Shown here: piece by piece, positions 17,207 through 26,449 of the stretch
Layout: every line of letters begins with the position of its first letter
Position numbering within the stretch: position 1 is the first letter of the stretch
DNA from: CALBPI01 sp038521865
GTDB lineage: Bacteria; Pseudomonadota; Gammaproteobacteria; Steroidobacterales; Woeseiaceae
Reading direction: 5' to 3'
Assembly: GCA_038521865.1 (NCBI GenBank)
Contig: JBCBKO010000002.1
Location: 1-64,000 of the forward strand
Length of the DNA stretch: 64,000 nucleotides
The notes under the pieces: model-generated
The model's database searches: none
Told to the model about the DNA's origin: nothing
The model's input: only the letters and a program-made list of their open reading frames with translations
Position numbers and translations under genes: made by a program

Positions 17207-18133
17207 ATGAACGACGTGGTCTCCAGCGAAACGGTCCTCACTAGTGGGATGCTGCCGGTCTCAAATGGTCGAGAAGACAAGCTGGCGCCCATGCTGTTCG
17301 TGTCCACGCTTCTATGGGCCATGCTCATTCTTGGGCTGACATTTGAGGCGGGGGTGCTGACCGAAGATGGCAATACGGTGTCACTGGAGGTGACTATCGT
17401 TGCGGAGCAGAAATCGGTGGCGACACCCGACAAGGCCGATTACATCGCACAAGCGGATCAACGCGGCAACGGCAATACACGAGAAGCGGTAACGCCCTCG
17501 GCGCCATCGGTCACCGGACAAGTGTCATCGGTCCCGTCGGACAACATCGGACCGGAGCAGCAAGAAACCACACCCGGTACACAAGCTGACCAGGCACTGC
17601 TATCGACAACCGACGCTGATCGGCTGCAATACCAGCCCGACTCACCCTCGGAGCAGGAAGACTCGGTAGCGCGACTGGCGCAGACTCAGCCCGTCGGTGC
17701 CGAGCAAACCCTGCCACTCCCGGAGAGTGACGATCCGTCTTTGTTGATTCAGGACGACAATCCACGCCACCTCGTGATCAGTGTGAATACCAAGCGATCT
17801 GATCTCGCGCCTTACGTTGCGGAGTGGAAACGACGAGTCGAGCGTATCGGGACGCAGAACTTTCTGAACAACATGGAAGCCAGTGGACGTGATGGCGATC
17901 CCATTCTGGCGATCAGCATCTCGCCAAACGGAAATTTGGCCACCGCCGAGTTGCTTCGCTCGTCGGGCGACCGCGTGCTCGACCAGACTGCGTTGGTGAT
18001 TGTGAATCGCGCTGCGCCCTTTGCTCCGCTGCCTGAGACGGTCACCCGGGAGAAGGACCTCTTGCGCTTCGCCTACAAGTTCCGCTTCCGCAGCGGTGCC
18101 ATTCAAGGCAGCGCGACGCTCGGCGACAATTGA
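17207..18133 (+). CDS. tonB: Energy transducer TonB
   Basis: A 308-aa protein with one N-terminal membrane helix (about residues 27-50). It has a long Gln/Ser/Asp-rich periplasmic linker rather than the usual Pro-Lys repeats, and a C-terminal TonB fold (about 210-300) with VAEWKRRVERIGTQNF, ISISPNGNLATAELLRSSG and LLRFAYKFRF. It lies where tonB3 lies in Pseudomonas, a gene there needed for twitching motility. That role here is inference. It could also energise the cobalamin receptor at the window start. No exbB or exbD is adjacent. Confidence 0.88.
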   Translation: MNDVVSSETVLTSGMLPVSNGREDKLAPMLFVSTLLWAMLILGLTFEAGVLTEDGNTVSLEVTIVAEQKSVATPDKADYIAQADQRGNGNTREAVTPSAPSVTGQVSSVPSDNIGPEQQETTPGTQADQALLSTTDADRLQYQPDSPSEQEDSVARLAQTQPVGAEQTLPLPESDDPSLLIQDDNPRHLVISVNTKRSDLAPYVAEWKRRVERIGTQNFLNNMEASGRDGDPILAISISPNGNLATAELLRSSGDRVLDQTALVIVNRAAPFAPLPETVTREKDLLRFAYKFRFRSGAIQGSATLGDN

Positions 18134-18176
18134 GCGGCCGCTTGCAGCTGTGTAACTGCACGCGGATACTGCAGGC

Positions 18177-18758
18177 ATGACCGATTTCCCAACGCTCGCT
18201 GGCCAGTTGTTGATCGCGATGCCACAGCTCAACGACCCTCACTTCGAGAACACGGTGACGCTCATTTGCGAGCACACCGAAGAGGGCGCCATGGGTGTCA
18301 CCATCAACCGCCCGATGGACCTGACTCATGGAGAGGTGTTCTCCGGGATGGATGGGTTCGACGATATTCCCGAAACCGAACGCGATCAGCAGCGCCACGC
18401 GGAACCGGTACTGACAGGCGGACCGGTCAGCCCGGAACGCGGCTTCATTCTGCACAGCGATGCGGGCGCCTTTGAAGCGACACTGCAGATTGCCGACGAT
18501 ATCTATCTATCCATGAGCCGCGATGCAATGACAGCCATGTTTCGTGAAGGTGGCCCCGCCAGCGGCGTGATGATTCTTGGCTATGCCGGATGGGATGCCA
18601 CACAACTGGAAGATGAGATGCTGGCCAACTCCTGGCTGACCGTCCCGGCGTCAGCTTCGTTGGTTTTCGAGACCCCTTATGAGGCCCGCTGGGACAGTGC
18701 TGCAGCGGTCCTCGGCCTGACCCGCTCGCAACTGTCCGGGCCTTCCGGCCATGCCTGA
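18177..18758 (+). CDS. yqgE: YqgE/AlgH family protein
   Basis: A 193-aa cytoplasmic protein of the UPF0301 family. Typical motifs are LAGQLLIAMPQLNDPHFENT, GAMGVTINRPMDLT and LTGGPVSPERGFILHS. Biochemical function is not established in the family; the Pseudomonas member was named AlgH from an alginate phenotype. The gene overlaps ruvX by 8 bp, the standard pairing. Confidence 0.94.
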   Translation: MTDFPTLAGQLLIAMPQLNDPHFENTVTLICEHTEEGAMGVTINRPMDLTHGEVFSGMDGFDDIPETERDQQRHAEPVLTGGPVSPERGFILHSDAGAFEATLQIADDIYLSMSRDAMTAMFREGGPASGVMILGYAGWDATQLEDEMLANSWLTVPASASLVFETPYEARWDSAAAVLGLTRSQLSGPSGHA

Positions 18759-19206
18759 GCTGCCCTCAGCCACACTGCTCGCCTTCGATTTTGGACAGCG
18801 ACGCATCGGTGTCGCGGTAGGCCAGACCGTGACCCACAGTGCTCGGCCGCTGACGACGCTCGTGAGTTCGGATAGCGGCCCGGACTGGGAAGCCATCGAG
18901 CAGTTGATTGATGACTGGGGGCCGAACGTGTTGCTCGTGGGCTTACCGCTATCGGCCGACGGCAGCGAATCCGATCAATGCCGCGCGGCGCGACAGTTCG
19001 CGGCCGACCTCGGCGATTATGAGATTCCGGTTCAGCTAATCGATGAACACCTGACCTCGGCAGAAGCTACAGATCTGCTGCGCGAGGCTCGCCGCCGTGG
19101 CAATCGTCAGCAGCGGGTCCGCAAAGGCGATATCGACGCATTGTCCGCGGCACTGATCGCAGAGCAATGGCTCAATCAGCGAAACCTTGGCCACCCTAGC
19201 GTCTGA
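18751..19206 (+). CDS. ruvX: Putative pre-16S rRNA nuclease RuvX/YqgF
   Basis: RNase H-like nuclease of 151 aa implicated in 16S 5'-end maturation and, by fold, Holliday junction cleavage. LAFDFGQRRIGVAVG carries the first catalytic Asp, LLVGLPLSADG follows, IDEHLTSAEATDLL carries the Glu, and KGDIDALSAALIAEQWL carries the last Asp. It overlaps yqgE by 8 bp and ends 3 bp before the longest pyrB frame. Confidence 0.95.
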   Translation: MPELPSATLLAFDFGQRRIGVAVGQTVTHSARPLTTLVSSDSGPDWEAIEQLIDDWGPNVLLVGLPLSADGSESDQCRAARQFAADLGDYEIPVQLIDEHLTSAEATDLLREARRRGNRQQRVRKGDIDALSAALIAEQWLNQRNLGHPSV

Positions 19207-19227
19207 CGGGTGGTACCCTACGTGCCC

Positions 19228-20208
19228 ATGTCACAACCCGCCAGACACACAGCGGCGCAAGCGAAGGCCAACGGACGGCTGCGTCATCTGATCACTCTCG
19301 AAGGACTGTCTCGACAAACGCTTGAACGTGTGCTCGATTCAGCCGAAACCTTCCTTGCACCGCGCGAAGCACCAGCGATACGCAGTAATGCCCTTGCCGG
19401 GCGCACGGTCGCGAATCTGTTTTTCGAACCCAGCACGCGCACGCGCGCTTCCTTTGAGCTGGCTGCTGCCCGTCTCGGTGCCGATGTGCTGAACCTCGAT
19501 GTGAAGACCTCGTCCCGCAAGAAGGGAGAGAGCATCCTCGATACGATTTACACGCTCGAGGCAATGCAGTGCGACGTGTTTGTCGTGCGCGACGCGGCGG
19601 TCGGGGTGCCGCAGATGATTGCCGACTCAGTGAGGCCGGGAATCGCGGTCTTGAACGCGGGTGAGGCAAATGTCTCCCACCCAACCCAAGGACTCCTCGA
19701 TGCACTAACGCTACGGCTGGCGAGGCCAGACCTTGAGAATCTCACACTTGCCATTGTCGGCGATATTGCACACTCGCGCGTCGCGCGCTCAGCGTATACC
19801 GCATTCTCGACGCTCGGTATCGGCGCAATCCATTTGGTTGCACCGAAATCGATGCTGCCGAACGCTGAGCTCTACCCAGGCGCCCGGCTTTATTCCGAGC
19901 TTCAGCCCGGCATCGAAAATGCTGACGTGGTTATGGCGCTGCGGATCCAGCATGAGCGTATTGACGACGACGCCTCGATCCCATCGCTTGCGGATTACAC
20001 CGCGCAGTTTGGCATCACCGTCGACAACCTTCGACACTGCGCAAAGCAGCCACTGATCATGCATCCGGGGCCGATGAATCGTGGCGTGGAAATCGACTCT
20101 GAAACCGCTGACGGTCCACAGTCGCTGATCACCGAACAAGTACGTAACGGTGTCGCGGTTCGGATGGCTTTGCTGGCGGAAGTCGACGCGGTATCACGCG
20201 GTCTTTGA
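19228..20208 (+). CDS. pyrB: Aspartate carbamoyltransferase catalytic subunit PyrB
   Basis: Makes N-carbamoyl-aspartate in pyrimidine synthesis. The carbamoyl-phosphate site FFEPSTRTRASFELA is near 68-82, followed by HPTQGLLDALTLR near 151 and IMHPGPMNRGVEI near 275. I take the ATG at 19228 (326 aa); an in-frame GTG at 19210 would add six residues. In Pseudomonas pyrR lies between ruvX and pyrB and a pyrC-like gene follows. Both are absent here, so PyrR attenuation is not expected from this locus. Confidence 0.95.
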   Translation: MSQPARHTAAQAKANGRLRHLITLEGLSRQTLERVLDSAETFLAPREAPAIRSNALAGRTVANLFFEPSTRTRASFELAAARLGADVLNLDVKTSSRKKGESILDTIYTLEAMQCDVFVVRDAAVGVPQMIADSVRPGIAVLNAGEANVSHPTQGLLDALTLRLARPDLENLTLAIVGDIAHSRVARSAYTAFSTLGIGAIHLVAPKSMLPNAELYPGARLYSELQPGIENADVVMALRIQHERIDDDASIPSLADYTAQFGITVDNLRHCAKQPLIMHPGPMNRGVEIDSETADGPQSLITEQVRNGVAVRMALLAEVDAVSRGL

Positions 20209-20234
20209 GCAATACAGAGCGACCCCGTACGCTG

Positions 20235-21290
20235 TTAGCCGAAGTTGATCTGGGCCTCGAGGTTCGAGCGTGAGTCAGCGTTCGACAGGGCTTCCTGCAA
20301 GGTTATGGTGCCCATGCGGTAGAGCTTCAGCAGCGCCGCATCGAAGTTTTGCATGCCCTTCTCATTGGAATCCTTCAACGCTTCCTTCACACCGATAATG
20401 TCGCCTTTTTCGATCAACTCGGCGATGTGAGGCGTATTGAGCATCAATTCCACCGCGGCCACGCGCTTGCCCTCGCGGTTGCGCACCAAACGCTGGGAAA
20501 TAATGGCGCGAAGATACTGCGAGAGATCCACGAATACCTGGCGCTGTTGCTCAACCGGGAACATGTTGATGATGCGATCGAGTGTTTCCGGCGCGTTGTT
20601 TGAGTGCAGCGTCGCAATCGCGAGCTGCCCCGTACCGGCGACATTGAGTGCCGCTTGCATCGTTTCCAGATCGCGAATCTCGCCGACCATCACGACATCC
20701 GGCGCCGCGCGCAAGGCACTGCGCAGTGCGTTACCGTACGACCGTGTATCCAGCCCCAGCTCCCGCTGGTTCACGATGGATTTCTTGTTCGAATGCAAGA
20801 ACTCGATCGGATCTTCAATGGTAATGATGTGGGAGGCCGTCTTTTCGTTGCGATGATTAATCATCGCAGCGATCGTGGTCGACTTGCCGCTGCCGGTCGC
20901 GCCAACCATCAGAATCAGACCGCGTTTGTGCATGATCAAATCATTGAAGAGTTCGGGCATGCCGAGTTCTTCGAGGGTCGGCATTTCAGCGGTGATGTAC
21001 CGCAGCACCATCGCAAGATTGCCCCGTTGGTGGAAAACATTGACGCGAAAGCGGCCGAGACCCTTCTCAGATACCGCGAAATCCACTTCCATGTCGCGAG
21101 CCAGCGCTTCCAGCTGCTCCTCGGTCATAATTTCCATTGCCGCCTGACGCACCTGCTTGGGCGACAACTCCATTTTGTTGACCGACATGATCTTGCCGTC
21201 GATCTTGATCTTGACCGGCGCATAAGGCGTGAAAAACAGATCGGACGCCCGCTTTTCAACCATCAATTTGAATAGTGGCTTAACGTTCAT
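20235..21290 (-). CDS. PilT/PilU-family ATPase, third copy
   Basis: A 351-aa retraction-type AAA ATPase. Walker A GATGSGKST is at residues 130-138, the Asp-box is HIITIEDPIEF, Walker B is VVMVGEIRD and the His-box LAIATLHSNNA. At the position where PilT has AIRNLIRE it reads TPHIAELIEKGDI, closer to PilU. It starts 9 bp after the second gene stops, with no clear ribosome-binding site, so it is probably translated by coupling. It could be a second PilU or a specialised motor. The Pseudomonas locus has only pilT and pilU. Confidence 0.88.
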   Translation of the reverse strand: MNVKPLFKLMVEKRASDLFFTPYAPVKIKIDGKIMSVNKMELSPKQVRQAAMEIMTEEQLEALARDMEVDFAVSEKGLGRFRVNVFHQRGNLAMVLRYITAEMPTLEELGMPELFNDLIMHKRGLILMVGATGSGKSTTIAAMINHRNEKTASHIITIEDPIEFLHSNKKSIVNQRELGLDTRSYGNALRSALRAAPDVVMVGEIRDLETMQAALNVAGTGQLAIATLHSNNAPETLDRIINMFPVEQQRQVFVDLSQYLRAIISQRLVRNREGKRVAAVELMLNTPHIAELIEKGDIIGVKEALKDSNEKGMQNFDAALLKLYRMGTITLQEALSNADSRSNLEAQINFG

Positions 21291-21299
21291 CGTATCGAC

Positions 21300-22466
21300 T
21301 TAGCTGAACCGTACGTTCTCGCCGGAATCCTCATCCATGATCTTGAGGCTCGCGGCCTGCTCTTTGCTAAGCCCCGTTTCGCGCTTCGAGTTCAGACGAA
21401 TATTGAGACGCAACTCGTTTTTCGAATCTGCGTTTCGCATCGCATCCTCGTAGGAGATGATCTCGTCTTCATACAACTGGAACAGCGCCTGATCGAAGGT
21501 CTGCATGCCCAGTCGAGTCGACTTCGCCATGATCTCCTTGATCTGGGCAACGTCGCCTTTGAAAATCAAATCCTGGATCAACGGTGTTGCGAGCATGATC
21601 TCCATCGCGGCGACGCGACCCAGTCCGCCCTCACGTGGAATCAGGCGTTGCGAGACCAGCGATCGCACGTTCAGAGACAAATCCATCAGCAACTGGGACC
21701 GCCGTTCTTCGGGGAAAAAGTTGATGATGCGATCAAGTGCCTGGTTTGCACTGTTGGCGTGCAAAGTCGCAAGACACAGATGACCGGTCTCAGCGAACTG
21801 AATGCCGTATTCCATGGTCTCGCGATCCCGAATCTCACCGATCAGAATGCAATCCGGCGCCTGGCGCAGTGTGTTCTTGAGCGCTGCATGCCATGACTCA
21901 GTATCAACCCCGACCTCCCGGTGGGTGATGACACAGCCGTCATGCGGATGAACAAATTCCACCGGATCCTCGATCGTGATGATGTGACCACGCGAGTTTC
22001 GGTTGCGGTGCCCGATCATGGCGGCGAGCGTGGTCGACTTACCGGAGCCCGTGCCACCCACAACGATGACGAGCCCCCGTTTGTTCATGACCACATCTTT
22101 AAGGATGGGTGGTAGGTCCAGATCTTCAAAGGTCGGAATCGTCGTGGTGATCGTTCGGATGACCGCGCCCACATTGCCCTGCTGGACGAACGCGCTAACA
22201 CGATAGCGTCCGATACCCTTCGGTGCGATTGCGAAGTTGCACTCGCGTGTCGCATCAAACTCGCGGGCTTGTTTGTCGTTCATGATCGCACGCACGAGAA
22301 TCGAGCATTGTTCCGGTTTCAGAATCGAGTCGCTGGCTCGGTGGATTTCGCCATCGATCTTGATCGCCGGGGGAAAGCCCGCAGTGATAAACAGGTCAGA
22401 ACCACTTTTCTCATTCATCTTCCTGAGCAGGTTTTGCATCAGGGTGGCGGCTTGTTCTCTATCCAT
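21300..22466 (-). CDS. pilU: Pilus retraction ATPase PilU
   Basis: PilT-dependent accessory retraction motor. Walker A GGTGSGKST is at 137-145, the Asp-box is HIITIEDPVEFVH, Walker B is CILIGEIRD and the His-box LCLATLHANSA. The C-terminal half (TPLIQDLIFKGDVAQIKEIM and DQALFQLYEDEIISYEDA) is characteristic of PilU. Length 388 aa agrees with the family. AAGGAGA lies 6 nt before the ATG. It is the middle of three co-directed ATPase genes. Confidence 0.94.
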   Translation of the reverse strand: MDREQAATLMQNLLRKMNEKSGSDLFITAGFPPAIKIDGEIHRASDSILKPEQCSILVRAIMNDKQAREFDATRECNFAIAPKGIGRYRVSAFVQQGNVGAVIRTITTTIPTFEDLDLPPILKDVVMNKRGLVIVVGGTGSGKSTTLAAMIGHRNRNSRGHIITIEDPVEFVHPHDGCVITHREVGVDTESWHAALKNTLRQAPDCILIGEIRDRETMEYGIQFAETGHLCLATLHANSANQALDRIINFFPEERRSQLLMDLSLNVRSLVSQRLIPREGGLGRVAAMEIMLATPLIQDLIFKGDVAQIKEIMAKSTRLGMQTFDQALFQLYEDEIISYEDAMRNADSKNELRLNIRLNSKRETGLSKEQAASLKIMDEDSGENVRFS

Positions 22467-22489
22467 TTCGGTCTCCTTCCAGTCCTCGC

Positions 22490-23530
22490 CTAGAAGTTCT
22501 CTTTGTTAGCCGCCCGGAAGCGCGCTTCTTCTTTGGTGATCTGCCCTTTCATCATCAACTCGGACAGGTTCTGGTCGAGCGTCTGCATGCCCGAGGCTTG
22601 CCCGGTCTGAATCGCCGAATACATCTGTGCGATCTTGCCTTCACGAATCAGGTTTCGAATCGCTGGCGTGCCAATCATGATCTCGTGCGCCGCAATTCGG
22701 CCTCCGCCGATTTTCTTGAGCAGTGACTGCGAGATCACCGCCTTCAACGATTCGGAAAGCATCGCACGGACCATTTCTTTTTCCGCGGCTGGGAATACGT
22801 CAACCACGCGGTCAATCGTCTTGGCGGCTGAGCTTGTGTGGAGCGTGCCGAATACCAAGTGTCCGGTTTCGGCAGCGGTCAGCGCGAGACGGATGGTTTC
22901 CAGATCACGTAGCTCGCCCACAAGAATCACGTCTGGATCCTCACGCAGGGCCGAGCGCAGTGCTTCTGAGAAGCCGTGCGTGTCGCGATGCACCTCACGC
23001 TGGTTGATCAACGACTTCTTGCTCTCGTGGACAAATTCAATCGGGTCCTCAATCGTGAGGATATGGTCCGGCTTGTTGTCGTTGATGTAGTCGACCATCG
23101 CCGCGAGGGTCGTCGATTTGCCCGAACCGGTAGGGCCGGTCACAAGGCAAATGCCGCGTGGCTGCATCGCGATGTCTTTGAAAATCGCTGGCGCCCGCAA
23201 GTCGTCGAGCGTCAAAATCTCTGAGGGAATGATCCGGAAGACAGCGCCGGATCCGCGGGCTTGGTTGAACGCGTTAACGCGAAACCGTGCAAGGTTTGGA
23301 ATTTCGAACGAAAAATCCGTCTCAAGAAACTCCTCATAGTCCTTGCGCTGCTTGTCATTCATGATGTCGTACACCATGCTGTTGACTTCCTTGTGCGTCA
23401 GCGCGGGCATGTTCACACGTTTGATGTCGCCGTCAACGCGAATCATTGGCGGCACACCTGCAGATAAATGCAGGTCAGACGCCTTGTTTTTGACGGTGAA
23501 CGTCAGTAGCTGGGCAACATCAACGGCCAT
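22490..23530 (-). CDS. pilT: Type IV pilus retraction ATPase PilT
   Basis: Principal retraction motor of type IV pili. Walker A TGPTGSGKST is at 131-140, the Asp-box is HILTIEDPIEFVH, Walker B is VILVGELRD and the His-box LVFGTLHTSSA. The PilT-specific AIRNLIREGKIAQM is near 280. It is 346 aa, first gene of the run, divergent from yggS across about 80 bp as in Pseudomonas, with a GAGGGAA ribosome-binding site. Confidence 0.96.
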   Translation of the reverse strand: MAVDVAQLLTFTVKNKASDLHLSAGVPPMIRVDGDIKRVNMPALTHKEVNSMVYDIMNDKQRKDYEEFLETDFSFEIPNLARFRVNAFNQARGSGAVFRIIPSEILTLDDLRAPAIFKDIAMQPRGICLVTGPTGSGKSTTLAAMVDYINDNKPDHILTIEDPIEFVHESKKSLINQREVHRDTHGFSEALRSALREDPDVILVGELRDLETIRLALTAAETGHLVFGTLHTSSAAKTIDRVVDVFPAAEKEMVRAMLSESLKAVISQSLLKKIGGGRIAAHEIMIGTPAIRNLIREGKIAQMYSAIQTGQASGMQTLDQNLSELMMKGQITKEEARFRAANKENF

Positions 23531-23609
23531 TACTTTCCCTCTGGCTCAGCAGATCTGGATTTACCATAAACAACGATGAGCGAGTATAGCGAAGCACCTG
23601 GGGCAAAGC

Positions 23610-24293
23610 GTGACTAGGGTCACGGAACACCTGGCCGCGGTCACGGAACGCATCGCAAATGCGGCCGAAGTCGCAGAACGCGACAACGATTCGGTGGCGC
23701 TTCTGGCCGTCAGCAAGCGCCACAGCACAGATTCGATCAGAGCCGTTGCCGCTGCCGGACAACGCGCGTTCGGGGAGAACTACGTGGACGAAGGCGTCGC
23801 GAAAATCCTCGAATTGCGTGAACTTGGCCTTGAATGGCATTTCATAGGTCCGATCCAATCCAACAAGACCAAGCAGATCGCAGCGCATTTTGACTGGGTG
23901 CATACCGTGGACCGCACCAAGATCGTCCGGCGACTTTCCGAGCAACGGCCAGAGGCGCGAGCGCCGCTCAATACCTGCATCCAGGTCAATATTGATGATG
24001 AGGCACAGAAAGCCGGCGCCAATATCGAAGATGTTCCGACCATCGCAGAGATGATTGAAAACGCACCCGGTCTCAGGCTGCGTGGTCTCATGTGCCTCCC
24101 AAAGATTCGCGAAGCTCGCGAGCAGCAACGTGAACCTTTTGCGCGACTCGCCAAGCTCTTCGAAGAACTAAGTCAGCGACATCCGAATATCGACACATTG
24201 TCGATGGGTATGAGCGGTGACCTGGAGGCAGCGATAATAGAGGGCGCGACTGTGGTCCGTGTCGGCACAGCGATCTTCGGCCAACGCGACTGA
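23610..24293 (+). CDS. yggS: PLP homeostasis protein (YggS/PLPBP)
   Basis: A 227-aa single-domain TIM barrel that binds pyridoxal phosphate and buffers its pool. The PLP lysine is Lys36 in LLAVSKRHSTDSIR. FGENYVDEGVAKI, WHFIGPIQSNKTKQIA and LSMGMSGDLEAAIIEGATVVRVGTAI (in segments near 195-220) are family signatures. It starts at GTG. It precedes proC and yggT, the conserved order. Confidence 0.96.
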   Translation: MTRVTEHLAAVTERIANAAEVAERDNDSVALLAVSKRHSTDSIRAVAAAGQRAFGENYVDEGVAKILELRELGLEWHFIGPIQSNKTKQIAAHFDWVHTVDRTKIVRRLSEQRPEARAPLNTCIQVNIDDEAQKAGANIEDVPTIAEMIENAPGLRLRGLMCLPKIREAREQQREPFARLAKLFEELSQRHPNIDTLSMGMSGDLEAAIIEGATVVRVGTAIFGQRD

Positions 24294-24313
24294 CGATATG
24301 GGATACTTACCCC

Positions 24314-25144
24314 ATGCACTTGCCGGATAAAACAACTCGCGTTGGCTTCATTGGCGGCGGAAACATGTCGCTCGCGATCGTGGGCGGACTATTGCGCGCA
24401 GGTTGGGCGGCCGGCGCCATTTGTGTTGCCGACCCCGACGAGCGAAAGCACGATCCGTTCCATGGGTTGTCGATTGGCGTGCGCACAACGACCGATAACG
24501 CACAGGCTGTGGCGGGCGCTGAAGCGCTGGTATTGGCGGTGAAACCCCAGGTCATGCCGCACGTACTCGCGGGCCTAGACCTTGACCTCGCGAATCCGGA
24601 CTGTGTGATCATTTCAGTCGCCGCCGGTATTGAACTCGAGACCTTCGAGTCGGCGATGGGACGCAGGGCTTGTATCCGCAGCATGCCAAACCAGGGTGCA
24701 TTAACCGGCGAAGGTGCAACGGCAATGGTCGCGAATGATGCGAGCACTGACGCACAACGTGCACTGGCAGAAGCGATACTCGGCGCCACTGGCACCGCAG
24801 TCTGGATCGAGAGTGAATCGCTAATGGATGTGGTCACCGCAGTATCCGGGAGCGGTCCGGCCTACTTCTATGCGTTGATGGAAGCGCTGGTGAGATCGGC
24901 TACCCAGCGCGGCCTGTCTCCAGAGACCGCGCGAGCCCTCGTGAGCGCTACTGCAGGTGGTGCGGCATCTCTCGCGCGCGGTCTTGAGACGCCTTTGGCG
25001 ACACTGCGCGAGCGCGTGACTTCGCCGGGCGGAACGACCGCCGCAGCGCTTGCCGCGCTCGCAGAGCACGCCTTCGACGAAACCATCGATGCCGCAATCA
25101 GCGCGGCGCAACACCGGTCAAGAGAACTGGCCCAACAGAAATAG
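24314..25144 (+). CDS. proC: Pyrroline-5-carboxylate reductase ProC
   Basis: Last step of proline synthesis, NAD(P)H-dependent. The Rossmann start VGFIGGGNMSLAIVGGL is at residues 10-26. Near the end, VTAVSGSGPAYFYALMEAL and LRERVTSPGGTTAAALAAL form the conserved active-site region. Length (276 aa) is standard. It lies 20 bp after yggS. Confidence 0.97.
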   Translation: MHLPDKTTRVGFIGGGNMSLAIVGGLLRAGWAAGAICVADPDERKHDPFHGLSIGVRTTTDNAQAVAGAEALVLAVKPQVMPHVLAGLDLDLANPDCVIISVAAGIELETFESAMGRRACIRSMPNQGALTGEGATAMVANDASTDAQRALAEAILGATGTAVWIESESLMDVVTAVSGSGPAYFYALMEALVRSATQRGLSPETARALVSATAGGAASLARGLETPLATLRERVTSPGGTTAAALAALAEHAFDETIDAAISAAQHRSRELAQQK

Positions 25145-25157
25145 GCTCTAGAGATTC

Positions 25158-25712
25158 ATGCTGACCCAAATATCCCAGTTACTGTTGCAGACGGTCACCA
25201 GTCTCATACTGATCGTGATCATGCTGAGATTCTGGCTGCAGGTAGTGCGTGCGAATTTCCGCAATCCGTTGGCACAAGCGATCGTGAAGCTGACATCACC
25301 GTTGATCGTGCCGGTTCGGCGCATCGTTCCGGCGATCGGTACGCTCGATACGGCTACGCTGCTGGTCGCATACGCTGCACAAGTGCTCGCCATTGCCGCA
25401 ATGTACTTGTTGCAGGGCGTGATGCTGCCTTTGGCGACGTTGCTGATTTTCGCGGTATTTGAGCTGGCGAGACTCTCTATCTACATGTTTCTTTTTGCCA
25501 TTATTATCGGCGTAGTGCTCAGCTGGATCGCACCCGGCAACTACAATCCGGCGGGCGCGTTGGCGGACGAACTTGCGCGGCCGATCATGACGCCCATTCG
25601 TCAGGTCATCCCACCGATTGCGGGCCTCGACCTATCTCCACTAGGCGCCATATTGGTGCTACAGATTGGGCTTATCGTGCTCAACAATCTCCAGGCCGGT
25701 GTGTTCGCCTGA
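25158..25712 (+). CDS. yggT: YggT family integral membrane protein
   Basis: A 184-aa inner-membrane protein made of two YGGT repeats. The first repeat has RFWLQVVRANFRNPLAQ and LIVPVRRIVP; the second has SWIAPGNYNPAGALADELARPIM and PPIAGLDLSPLGAILVLQ. Function is not settled; the family has been linked to osmotic protection and to cell-division-associated SepF-type genes in other phyla. It starts 13 bp after proC. Confidence 0.93.
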   Translation: MLTQISQLLLQTVTSLILIVIMLRFWLQVVRANFRNPLAQAIVKLTSPLIVPVRRIVPAIGTLDTATLLVAYAAQVLAIAAMYLLQGVMLPLATLLIFAVFELARLSIYMFLFAIIIGVVLSWIAPGNYNPAGALADELARPIMTPIRQVIPPIAGLDLSPLGAILVLQIGLIVLNNLQAGVFA

Positions 25713-25786
25713 CTTCGCGACTGGCGCACTGACCGCGGGTCGCCTATGCTCCTGACTCAGGTTGTACATTCGTTTTTGGGGGAAGA

Positions 25787-26260
25787 ATGAACACACGCAT
25801 CGCACTGCTAGCACTCGCAACATCCACTTTCTTGCTCGTCGCTTGTGGCGGCGGCGGTCAACGCAATGTTCCGGAGGCAACCATTGCGCAGGAAAGTTCG
25901 GCCGTGTTCGGCGATTTCACGGTGTTCTTCAATGCCATCTCGACCGATGAAGTGCCACCTGACGTCGCCCAGTCCATCGGTGTAGTCCGTGCGAAAAACC
26001 GTGCGTTACTCAATGTTTCTGTGCGCAACAATGTGGATAACACACCTGCAGAGGCTGACGTCCAGGTATCTGCCGAGAACCTGACCGGACAGTTGAAAAA
26101 AATGACGATGCGCAAGGTCGAACAAGGCGATGCAATCTACTACCTCGGCGAGGTTTCAGTCGCCAATCGCGAAACACTGATCTTCAACATCAGCGTTACG
26201 CCTGAGGGTTCCGAGGATACCTTCGAAGTCAGAACCCAGCGCATCTATCACACACGCTAA
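25787..26260 (+). CDS. DUF4426 domain lipoprotein
   Basis: A 157-aa lipoprotein with signal MNTRIALLALATSTFLLVAC (Cys20). The mature part is a DUF4426 domain: FGDFTVFFNAISTDEVPPDV, GVVRAKNRALLNVSV, GDAIYYLGEVSVANRETLIF. In Pseudomonas a DUF4426 gene also lies just past yggT, but after metX-metW, which are absent here. Function unknown. GGGGAAGA precedes the ATG. Confidence 0.87.
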   Translation: MNTRIALLALATSTFLLVACGGGGQRNVPEATIAQESSAVFGDFTVFFNAISTDEVPPDVAQSIGVVRAKNRALLNVSVRNNVDNTPAEADVQVSAENLTGQLKKMTMRKVEQGDAIYYLGEVSVANRETLIFNISVTPEGSEDTFEVRTQRIYHTR

Positions 26261-26449
26261 CGTCGCGCTTCCCGGGTTTGCCAGCCCTGCATTCGCGCGC
26301 ACGAAATACCCTTAAATCCTAGTGTTTTTTGCACTACCGGTGTGTTAATGTTCGCACCGATTTGAGGGCGCACGTGTCTTTGGACACGACGACGCGTCCT
26401 TGTTTCTTACTTGTTTTTTTAATACTCAGTCTGTGGGAGACGACACTCT
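26261..26449 (+). promoter_or_regulatory. AT-rich leader of the HU-like gene with small dyads
   Basis: This 189-bp gap is more AT-rich than its surroundings. It carries TAGTG-TTTTTTG-CACTA near 26318-26334 and a 6-bp hairpin CGTGTC-TTTG-GACACG (26373-26388), followed by a T-rich tract before the start codon. The layout suits a long structured 5' leader for a highly expressed nucleoid protein. I cannot identify convincing -35/-10 boxes. Confidence 0.35.
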
